From: Sulfuriferula sp. | Lineage (GTDB): Bacteria > Pseudomonadota > Gammaproteobacteria > Burkholderiales > Sulfuriferulaceae | DNA: 64,000 bases | NCBI GenBank assembly: GCA_031291235.1 | Contig: JARLJL010000022.1 | Location: 482,355 to 546,354, forward strand | Direction of reading: 5' to 3' | The notes under the pieces: generated by a model | Seen by the model: the letters and a program-made list of their open reading frames with translations, nothing else | Databases searched by the model: none | Told to the model about the DNA's origin: nothing | In this document: piece after piece, positions 57,011 to 64,000 of the stretch | Layout: the number at the start of each line of letters is the position of its first letter | Numbering within the stretch: the stretch's first letter is position 1 | Translations under genes and position numbers: made by a program

Positions 57011-58270
57011 TCATGAAGCCAATTTTGCCTGATCGGCATAAATCATCAACGGTTTTGCAGTACCGGCAATAACGTTCTCGTCGACGACGACTTTTGTCAC
57101 ATTTTCCATGGAGGGCAATTCAAACATGGTATCCAGCAAAGCATGCTCGATAATGGAGCGCAGACCGCGTGCACCGGTTTTCCGGGCCAATGCACGTTTG
57201 GCGATGGCAATCAACGCATCTTCACGAAATTCCAGTTCGGCGCCTTCCATTTCAAAAAGCTTGCCGTATTGCTTGGTCAGCGCATTCTTGGGCTGCGTCA
57301 ATATCGTCATTAAAGCAGTTTCATCAAGCTCTTCCAGCGTAGCGATAACCGGCAAGCGACCGATTAACTCAGGAATCAAACCGAATTTGATCAAATCTTC
57401 CGGCTCTACTTCCTGCAGCAAGGCAGAAATATCCTTGCTGTCATCCTTGCTTCTGACTTCAGCGCCGAAACCTATCCCGCCCTTGGTCGAACGGTTCTGA
57501 ATAACCCGTTCCAGACCTGCAAACGCGCCGCCGCAAATAAATAGCATATTGGTCGTATCAACCTGCACGAATTCCTGATTAGGATGTTTGCGTCCACCCT
57601 GAGGCGGAATAGAGGCCGTTGTACCTTCAATCAGTTTTAGTAACGCCTGCTGTACGCCCTCGCCTGAAACATCGCGGGTAATCGACGGATTATCGGATTT
57701 GCGGGAAATCTTATCGATTTCATCTATGTAAACGATGCCGTTCTTGGCTTTCTCGACATCGTAATCACATTTTTGCAATAATTTCTGAATAATGTTTTCG
57801 ACGTCTTCGCCGACATAGCCAGCTTCAGTCAATGTCGTTGCGTCAGCCATGACAAACGGAACGTCCAGTAAGCGCGCCAGCGTCTGAGCCAGCAAGGTTT
57901 TACCCGATCCGGTAGGGCCGATCAGCAGAATATTGCTTTTAGCCAGTTCGATTTCGCCTTTGCCATCGGCATGGCGTAAACGTTTGTAATGGTTATAAAC
58001 GGCGACAGCCAGAATACGCTTGGCCTTATCCTGACCGATTACGTAATCGTTCAGGATAACCTGGATTTGCTGTGGCGTAGGCAATGCGGACTTATCCGTT
58101 TTACCCATTTTATCTTGCTGAATCTCTTCACGGATAATATCGGTGCACAACTCTACGCATTCATCGCATATGAATACGGATGGTCCCGCAATGAGTTTAC
58201 GCACTTCGTGCTGACTCTTACCGCAAAAAGAGCAGTACAACAGTTTTTCGCCGCTATTTTTGTCAGACAT
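57011..58270 (-). CDS. clpX: ClpX ATPase subunit
   Basis: 419 residues. Unfolds substrates and feeds them to ClpP. The zinc domain has C13, C16, C35 and C38; the AAA+ core has GPTGSGKT (about 116-123), VYIDEIDKI and the sensor arginine region [20 protein letters not shown]. It lies 29 bases after clpP on the same strand. Confidence 0.97.
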   Translation of the reverse strand: MSDKNSGEKLLYCSFCGKSQHEVRKLIAGPSVFICDECVELCTDIIREEIQQDKMGKTDKSALPTPQQIQVILNDYVIGQDKAKRILAVAVYNHYKRLRHADGKGEIELAKSNILLIGPTGSGKTLLAQTLARLLDVPFVMADATTLTEAGYVGEDVENIIQKLLQKCDYDVEKAKNGIVYIDEIDKISRKSDNPSITRDVSGEGVQQALLKLIEGTTASIPPQGGRKHPNQEFVQVDTTNMLFICGGAFAGLERVIQNRSTKGGIGFGAEVRSKDDSKDISALLQEVEPEDLIKFGLIPELIGRLPVIATLEELDETALMTILTQPKNALTKQYGKLFEMEGAELEFREDALIAIAKRALARKTGARGLRSIIEHALLDTMFELPSMENVTKVVVDENVIAGTAKPLMIYADQAKLAS

Positions 58271-58299
58271 GGCACTTCTCCGTTATGGTTTAGCCTAAA

Positions 58300-58929
58300 T
58301 TATTCTGCAGCCTCAGCACGGCTGGTGATCACTTTATCGATCAGACCATACTTTACAGCTTCTTCCGCGCTCATGAAATTGTCGCGATCCGTGTCTTTTT
58401 CCAGCGTAGCCATGTCCTGACCGGTATGGAATGCCATCATGCCATTCAAACGCTCGCGCAGATAGAGAATTTCCTTGGCATGAATTGCGATATCCGATGC
58501 CTGCCCCTGAAAACCGCCCAACGGTTGATGTATCATCACCCGTGCATTCGGTAAGGCATAACGTTTGCCCTTTGCGCCGGCGGTCAGCAAAAATGCGCCC
58601 ATGCTCGCTGCCTGACCCATGCACAAGGTGCTAACGTCCGGTTTGATAAACTGCATGGTATCGTAAATCGACATACCAGCCGATACGGAACCGCCAGGAG
58701 AGTTGATATATAAATAGATGTCCTTATCCGGATTTTCGGATTCAAGGAACAACAACTGGGCAACCACCAGATTGGCCGAAACCTCATTGACAGGGCCAAC
58801 CAGAAATACCACCCGCTCCTTCAGCAAACGCGAGTAAATATCATAAGCGCGTTCGCCGCGCCCGCTTTGCTCTACCACCATCGGGACCAGTCCCAAGGCC
58901 TGTGGATCCCAGTTGCTATCGATCATCAT
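58300..58929 (-). CDS. clpP: ClpP protease subunit
   Basis: 209 residues. The serine peptidase ring of ClpXP. Catalytic S109 ([10 protein letters not shown]) and H134 (MIHQPLGG); the Asp is near 183 ([10 protein letters not shown]). It begins with two ATGs; the first (58929) lies 4 bases after the tig stop, so tig, clpP and clpX form a string. Confidence 0.97.
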   Translation of the reverse strand: MMIDSNWDPQALGLVPMVVEQSGRGERAYDIYSRLLKERVVFLVGPVNEVSANLVVAQLLFLESENPDKDIYLYINSPGGSVSAGMSIYDTMQFIKPDVSTLCMGQAASMGAFLLTAGAKGKRYALPNARVMIHQPLGGFQGQASDIAIHAKEILYLRERLNGMMAFHTGQDMATLEKDTDRDNFMSAEEAVKYGLIDKVITSRAEAAE

Positions 58930-58933
58930 TGCG

Positions 58934-60241
58934 TTATGCCTTCCCCATTAATTCATCAAAAGCGAGCACCTGATCAGTTACCTTACTTTGCCCTAATACC
59001 CATTCTACAACATTGTTCTCTATTGCCAAGGATTCAATTTCCTGCATCTTGTCCGGGTTGCCACGATACCAGTCGACTACATTTTGCGGCTCTTCGTAAC
59101 TTTGTGCAATGTCTTCTATCAATGCCCGGATTTGTTCGGTTTTCGCCGCAAGCGCGTTGGTTTGTACGACTTCCGACAAAATCAGACCCAATGCCACACG
59201 TCGCTGAGCCCGTTCTTCAAACAAATCGGTAGGCATGGGAATATCAGCAACATTCATGCCACGCGCCTGCAAATCATTGCGTGCCTGTTCCATCAAACGC
59301 TGTGCTTCGTTCTGAACCAAAGACTTGGGAGTATCGACCGTGGTCGAAGCCAGCAAAGCCTGCATCACCTGATCCTTGATTTGCGCCTGCACGCGACTTT
59401 TGACTTCGCGCTCCAGATTACCCTTGATCTCCGCACGCATTTTGGCAACATCGCCATCAGCGATTCCCAGACTCTTGGCAAATTCTGCATCTATTTCAGG
59501 CAGTTTTGGTGCAGCCACATCGGTTACTTCAATGCTGAACTGCGCTGTCTTGCCTGCCAATTCTGCTGCCTGATAATCGGTCGGAAAAGCCACATCAAAC
59601 GTTTTCTTGTCGCCGGCCTTGACATCCAGCAATGCATTCTCGAAATCAGGCAAGGTGCGCCCTTCGCCGATCACTACGCGAAAACCCTTAGCCTCGCCTC
59701 CTGCGAATACTTCGCCGTCAACCTTGCCCACATAATCCAGCGTGACCAGATCATCAGTTTGTGCCGCACGGTCTGCGCTTTCGTATTGCACACGCTGCTT
59801 GCGTAGCACGGCCAGGGTTTTGTCGATTTCGGCATCGCCCACCGCTACTACCGGACGATTGATTTCGGACGTACTGATATCGCCCAAGGTAATTTCAGGA
59901 TAAACCTCGAATATGGCATAAAACTCGAACAGCGCCTGATCAGCAGCATCGGTTTTAGGCTCGATGCGAGGGAATCCGGCAACTTTCAATTTGTTTTCCT
60001 GCACGGCATTCGAAAACGCACGTTCCACCGCATTGCCGAGGACTTCCTGACGCACTTCGCCGCCATACTGCTTGTTAATGATCGACATCGGCACTTTGCC
60101 ATGACGGAAACCGTCCACGCGCGCCGTACGCGCAATACGTTTGAGGCGATTAGCCACTTCGGACTCGATTGCCTGCATTTCCACAGCAAGATTGATACGG
60201 CGTTCCAATGAACTAAGTTGTTCGATATTAGCGTGTTGCAT
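58934..60241 (-). CDS. tig: Trigger factor
   Basis: 435 residues. A ribosome-bound chaperone with prolyl isomerase activity. The N-terminal ribosome-binding part ([19 protein letters not shown]) leads to the FKBP domain ([21 protein letters not shown]) and the long helical C-terminal domain. Normal length. It follows the tRNA-Leu gene on the minus strand. Confidence 0.95.
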   Translation of the reverse strand: MQHANIEQLSSLERRINLAVEMQAIESEVANRLKRIARTARVDGFRHGKVPMSIINKQYGGEVRQEVLGNAVERAFSNAVQENKLKVAGFPRIEPKTDAADQALFEFYAIFEVYPEITLGDISTSEINRPVVAVGDAEIDKTLAVLRKQRVQYESADRAAQTDDLVTLDYVGKVDGEVFAGGEAKGFRVVIGEGRTLPDFENALLDVKAGDKKTFDVAFPTDYQAAELAGKTAQFSIEVTDVAAPKLPEIDAEFAKSLGIADGDVAKMRAEIKGNLEREVKSRVQAQIKDQVMQALLASTTVDTPKSLVQNEAQRLMEQARNDLQARGMNVADIPMPTDLFEERAQRRVALGLILSEVVQTNALAAKTEQIRALIEDIAQSYEEPQNVVDWYRGNPDKMQEIESLAIENNVVEWVLGQSKVTDQVLAFDELMGKA

Positions 60242-60318
60242 GAATTATCCTTGATTGAGTTGGATAGTAATGTGAAAAGCATGCCGCATTCGGGCACACA
60301 AAAGTCCTGGAAAAAAGA

Positions 60319-60403
<85 letters not shown>

Positions 60404-60417
60404 AAGCCGCTTAGTGT

Positions 60418-60448
60418 AATATAATTGGGTATGCGCTGTCAGCATCAA
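60418..60448 (-). promoter_or_regulatory. Possible promoter of tRNA-Leu (and tig)
   Basis: On the minus strand TTGATG (60448-60443) and TATATT (60423-60418) lie 19 bases apart, which is slightly long; TTATAT one base earlier would give 18. It points to the tRNA 15 bases downstream. Confidence 0.35.
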
Positions 60449-60491
60449 TTCTTATAAAACCGCAAAATTTACCGATTATCCAACGGCCTGC

Positions 60492-61304
60492 ATGACTATC
60501 GATCATTACGAAAATTTCCCTGTCGCTTCCGTGTTACTGCCTCGCCGTTTACGTCATGCAGTAGAGGTTATTTACCATTTTGCCCGTAGTGCCGACGACA
60601 TTGCCGATGAGGGCAACGCCAGTGCCGACGAACGCCTTGCCGCCCTCGACGATTACCGTGCCGAACTGACTCGCATCGCCGATAATCAGGAACCGCAGAC
60701 TCAACTATTTCGTGCACTGGCCGCGGTCATTGCCCGCCACCGCTTGCCGATGCAACCGTTTTACGATCTGCTGGACGCGTTCTCGCAGGACGTAGTCAAA
60801 ACGCGCTATGCCAATTTCGGCGAAGTCATGGACTATTGCAAAAAATCCGCAAACCCGGTTGGGCGCCTGATGCTGGCCTTATACGGCGAGAACGACCCGC
60901 GTAGCCTGGCTTATTCCGATGCGATTTGCTCGGCCTTGCAGATCATCAATTTCCTGCAGGATATTGCCATCGATTACGACAAAAACCGAATTTACATGCC
61001 GCAGGACGAACTGGCAAAGCACCACATCGACGAAGCGCAAATAGCGCGGCACGATGCCGGTGGCACATGGTCCCCATTCATGCTCAAACAAATCGAACGT
61101 ACGCGTAAATTGTTGCAGGCCGGCGCGCCGCTGGGTAAAGTACTGAAAGGCCGTATCGGTCTGGAGTTACGCATGATCATCATGGGCGGCGCTACCGTGC
61201 TGGAAAAACTGCACAAGCACAAAGGCGATATTTACGCCCACCGCCCCGTACTCGATACCCGCGACTGGGTCAAAATGTTTTACCGCGCAGTGCGCGCCAA
61301 ATAG
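60492..61304 (+). CDS. hpnC: Squalene synthase HpnC
   Basis: 270 residues. It resembles squalene/phytoene synthases: the first aspartate-rich motif DDIADEG (about 36-42) and the second QDIAIDYDKNRIYMP. HpnC acts after HpnD, converting presqualene diphosphate to hydroxysqualene in the three-enzyme hopanoid route. It is 9 bases upstream of hpnD. Confidence 0.9.
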   Translation: MTIDHYENFPVASVLLPRRLRHAVEVIYHFARSADDIADEGNASADERLAALDDYRAELTRIADNQEPQTQLFRALAAVIARHRLPMQPFYDLLDAFSQDVVKTRYANFGEVMDYCKKSANPVGRLMLALYGENDPRSLAYSDAICSALQIINFLQDIAIDYDKNRIYMPQDELAKHHIDEAQIARHDAGGTWSPFMLKQIERTRKLLQAGAPLGKVLKGRIGLELRMIIMGGATVLEKLHKHKGDIYAHRPVLDTRDWVKMFYRAVRAK

Positions 61305-61313
61305 GATACCGTT

Positions 61314-62147
61314 GTGGACCCGAATCAATATTGCCAGGACAAGGCCGCTGCCAGCGGCTCCAGCTTTTACTACAGTTTCCTGTTCCTGCCTGCGCCGCGC
61401 AGGCGCGCCATCATCGCGCTTTACGCATTCTGCCGCGAAGTCGACGATATCGTTGACGAATGTACCGATATGCACGTCGCACAAACCAAGCTCAACTGGT
61501 GGCGGCAGGAAATCAGCGACCTCTATCAAGGACAGCCGCATCACCCTGTCAGCCATGCCTTGCTACCGATCATTCGCGACTTCAATTTACCCGCTGAGCA
61601 ATTACTGGAGATCATAGATGGTATGGAAATGGATTTGAATCTGCATCGCTATGAAGATTTCAAATCGTTGCGTCTATACTGCCATCGAGTTGCGGGCGTC
61701 GTCGGCGAACTGTCCGCAGAAATTTTCGGCTATACAGACCGCGCCACCCTGCATTATGCGGCAGACTTGGGCCTCGCATTCCAGCTCACCAATATCATCC
61801 GCGATGTCGGTGAAGACGCTCGCCGCAACCGGATTTATCTGCCCATGGACGAGCTGGCCAAATTTAACGTCCCAGCTAGCGATATTCTCAATGCGCGTCA
61901 GACCGATAATTTCCGTCAACTGATGGAATTTCAATACCAGCGCGCACAGCAATTCTACGATCAGGCTTTTGCCGCCCTGCCGTCAGCCGATCGCAAAACG
62001 CAAAAAACCGGCCTGATCATGGCCGGCATTTACCGCACCCTGCTGGAAGAAATTCGACACGAAGGTTTTCAAGTGCTCACCCATCGCACAGCGCTTACCC
62101 CTATCCGCAAATTATGGATCGCCTGGCGCACCTGGGTAAAAAGCTGA
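61314..62147 (+). CDS. hpnD: Presqualene diphosphate synthase HpnD
   Basis: 277 residues. It condenses two farnesyl diphosphates to presqualene diphosphate. Aspartate motifs EVDDIVDEC and DVGEDARRNRIYLP, plus the helical YCHRVAGVVG region, are as in the family. The start codon is a GTG (61314). Confidence 0.9.
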   Translation: MDPNQYCQDKAAASGSSFYYSFLFLPAPRRRAIIALYAFCREVDDIVDECTDMHVAQTKLNWWRQEISDLYQGQPHHPVSHALLPIIRDFNLPAEQLLEIIDGMEMDLNLHRYEDFKSLRLYCHRVAGVVGELSAEIFGYTDRATLHYAADLGLAFQLTNIIRDVGEDARRNRIYLPMDELAKFNVPASDILNARQTDNFRQLMEFQYQRAQQFYDQAFAALPSADRKTQKTGLIMAGIYRTLLEEIRHEGFQVLTHRTALTPIRKLWIAWRTWVKS

Positions 62148-62152
62148 CAAAC

Positions 62153-63457
62153 GTGACGACTTTGCGAAACCGGCACGTCGCCATCATCGGTGGTGGTTAT
62201 GCCGGTATGGCAGCCGCTGTTGCGCTTGCCCGTAACGACATCAAGGTAACTGTTTACGAAGCCGGCAAGGTATTAGGCGGTCGAGCGCGACAGCTTGAGC
62301 ACCCTCAACTGGATACGGCGCTGGACAACGGCCAGCATCTGCTACTGGGTGCGTACCAGACCACACTGGCATTAGCCCGACTAGTCAATCCCGGCACAGC
62401 TGCATGGCTACGCCAGCCATTACAACTTCACACGCAGAACGGTTTGCAACTCGCTGCTCCGAGATTGCCCGCGCCGTTCAACACCCTGCTCGCGTTGCTC
62501 ACCGCCAAAGGCATTAACGCATCACAACGGCTTGCTGCTACCGGCTTTATGATGCACCAGCGTTTACGTGGATTCAAATTAACGCAGGACATCACCGTTG
62601 CAGAATTGTTAATCGGGCAACCTCCGCACTTGATAAAGTCACTGTGGGAACCGCTGTGTCTGGCTGCGCTTAATACGCCTATCGCAACCGCATCGGCACA
62701 GGTTTTCCTGAACGTGCTCCGAGACAGCCTGACTCGGAGCCGGCAAGACAGCGACCTCATTATTCCTACCATCGACCTGTCGGCATTTTTCCCCGTCCCT
62801 GCTGCCGATTACGTTCGTAGCAACGGAGGGGATATTGTCATGCAGCATCGCGTCAGGTCGATTACGACATCAGATACTGGCGGCTATCTCGTCGATGGAG
62901 CACAATACAGCGATGTCATTTGCGCTGTCGCACCACATCAGGCAGCTGCCTTGATTGCCGGATTACCTGCATTAATGCCCATCACCGAACAACTGAACAG
63001 CTATTCCTATCAGCCCATCACGACGGTCTACTTACAATACTCGCCCCATATACGCCTGCCACGCGCCATGACCGGGCTAGCTGGCACCATAGCGCAATGG
63101 GTATTCGACCGCGGTATCAGCCATCAACAACACGGACTGCTGGCCGCTGTCATCAGCACCGCCGGTGAGCATAGCAAACTCAATCACAAAGCTTTAGCTG
63201 CACATATCGTCGCAGAACTGCACCAAACACTTGCCACACCGCCTGATGCAATATGGCATCAAGTCGTGGTCGAGAAACGCGCCACATTTTCATGCGACAC
63301 GCATTTACCGCGCCCAACTCAACACACATCTCTCGCCAATTTTTATCTGGCGGGCGACTATACCGCAAGCGATTATCCCGCCACGCTGGAAGCAGCGACC
63401 CAAAGCGGGGTAAAATGCGCGCACTTGATATTAGCCAACAACACAACTAAACCATGA
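62153..63457 (+). CDS. hpnE: Hydroxysqualene dehydroxylase HpnE
   Basis: About 434 residues. A flavin oxidoreductase that reduces hydroxysqualene to squalene. The FAD motif AIIGGGYAGMAAAVALA sits near the N terminus, and a C-terminal FAD-binding part (NFYLAGDYTASDYPATLEAA) resembles phytoene desaturases. I place the start at the GTG 62153, six bases after hpnD; an ATG at 62114 inside hpnD is in frame and would add 13 residues. Squalene goes on to hopanoids via squalene-hopene cyclase, which is not in this window. Confidence 0.88.
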   Translation: MTTLRNRHVAIIGGGYAGMAAAVALARNDIKVTVYEAGKVLGGRARQLEHPQLDTALDNGQHLLLGAYQTTLALARLVNPGTAAWLRQPLQLHTQNGLQLAAPRLPAPFNTLLALLTAKGINASQRLAATGFMMHQRLRGFKLTQDITVAELLIGQPPHLIKSLWEPLCLAALNTPIATASAQVFLNVLRDSLTRSRQDSDLIIPTIDLSAFFPVPAADYVRSNGGDIVMQHRVRSITTSDTGGYLVDGAQYSDVICAVAPHQAAALIAGLPALMPITEQLNSYSYQPITTVYLQYSPHIRLPRAMTGLAGTIAQWVFDRGISHQQHGLLAAVISTAGEHSKLNHKALAAHIVAELHQTLATPPDAIWHQVVVEKRATFSCDTHLPRPTQHTSLANFYLAGDYTASDYPATLEAATQSGVKCAHLILANNTTKP

Positions 63458-64000
63458 AAAATTACCAGGCCCCAAAAGACTTGCTGATTAACCGCGTCAT
63501 CCTCGTCACCGGCGCAGGCACAGGCATAGGCCGCGAAGCCGCGCTGACCTACGCCGCACACGGCGCCACAGTTATTTTGCATGGCCGTAATGTCGCCCAG
63601 CTGGAAAGTGTTTACGATGAAATAGAAGCGGCCGGCAACCCACAGCCTGCCATTATTCCGCTAGATTTTGAAAAAGCCGACGACAAGGCCTTCGAAGGTC
63701 TGGCCGGGTCAATCGGCCTGCAGCTCAAGCGGCTGGATGGCATATTGCACAACGCCACTGCGGCGCTAAGCCCTTTCCCGCTCGAACTGCATAGCATGGA
63801 TCAATGGCTGCAACTGCTCCGCGTCAATGTCGCTGCTCCAGCGGCGCTCACCAAAGCCTGCCTGCCTTTGCTTAAAGCCTCGCCGAGCGCTTCCGTCATC
63901 ATGACCGGTGAATCGCACGGCCATACCCCGGCCGCATTCTGGGGCGCCTACGCAGTCAGCAAAGCCGCACTGGAGCCCATGGTCAAAATCTGGGCACAGG
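63454..64000 (+). CDS. YciK-like short-chain dehydrogenase (partial)
   Basis: Cut by the right end of the window; 182 residues are visible. Cofactor motif VTGAGTGIGREAA, NAG-like HNATAALSP and active-site YAVSKAALEP are clear. The sequence, with MTGESHGHTPAAFWGAY, resembles the YciK group of NAD(P) reductases of unknown substrate. The ATG overlaps the hpnE stop (ATGA), so it is coupled to the squalene genes. Confidence 0.85.
   Translation, partial: MKNYQAPKDLLINRVILVTGAGTGIGREAALTYAAHGATVILHGRNVAQLESVYDEIEAAGNPQPAIIPLDFEKADDKAFEGLAGSIGLQLKRLDGILHNATAALSPFPLELHSMDQWLQLLRVNVAAPAALTKACLPLLKASPSASVIMTGESHGHTPAAFWGAYAVSKAALEPMVKIWAQ

Overview
The window is ordinary bacterial chromosome, very densely coded on both strands, and reads as a betaproteobacterium. 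The evidence is gene order: tRNA-Leu–tig–clpP–clpX–lon–hupB–tRNA-Val–tRNA-Asp–ppiD, the yceD–rpmF–plsX–fabHDG–acpP–fabF–pabB–pabC–mltG–tmk–holB–pilZ–tatD block, and grpE–dnaK–dnaJ. Squalene/hopanoid genes (hpnCDE), a two-subunit pyruvate carboxylase and a small cytochrome c'-like protein would fit a member of the Nitrosomonadales, but the placement below class is only a guess. I see no phage, insertion sequence, CRISPR array, rRNA or recent foreign island. No stretch longer than about 230 bases lacks a gene.

Layout. 1-2.9 kb: an Mce/Mla-type lipid transport operon (permease, a degenerate ATPase-like protein, MCE protein, lipoprotein). 2.9-9.2 kb, plus strand: transaldolase, an exported SCP2-like protein, mfd, serB and a copper-chaperone-like protein. 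9.2-16.1 kb, mostly minus strand: dnaQ, a Gly/Met-rich exported protein (plus strand), malic enzyme, a DUF2249-hemerythrin protein, a 638-residue protein of unknown family, an ELM1-like glycosyltransferase-fold protein and a 2-oxoglutarate oxygenase. 16.2-20.0 kb: grpE-dnaK-dnaJ behind a near-perfect sigma-32 promoter. 20.0-35.4 kb, minus strand: a lone nuoB, a cytochrome c'-like protein with a metallo-beta-lactamase-fold partner, DUF1439 and EI24 genes, then the tatD-to-yceD block (DNA replication, folate, fatty acid and phospholipid synthesis). 35.4-39.3 kb, plus strand: pyruvate carboxylase subunits and maf. 39.4-42.5 kb, minus strand: uup-like ABC-F, rnhA, a methyltransferase. 42.5-45.1 kb, plus strand: gloB and mltD. 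45.2-51.7 kb, minus strand: a Yej-like peptide ABC transporter. 51.9-60.4 kb, minus strand: the folding and proteolysis block with three tRNAs. 60.5-64 kb, plus strand: hpnCDE and the start of a short-chain dehydrogenase.

Themes. Protein quality control is prominent: GrpE/DnaK/DnaJ, trigger factor, ClpXP, Lon and PpiD. Sequences resembling sigma-32 promoters precede grpE and lon, with a weaker one before dnaK. Central carbon genes (transaldolase, malic enzyme, pyruvate carboxylase) lie in separate places.

Nothing here is certain to be a new system. The best candidates for a second look are: the Mce operon whose ATPase slot holds a protein without a P-loop; the 2OG-oxygenase/ELM1/unknown/hemerythrin gene string; the MBL-fold protein that lacks two zinc histidines and is coupled to a cytochrome c'-like gene; the lone nuoB; and the peptide-binding lipoprotein with a C-terminal membrane helix.
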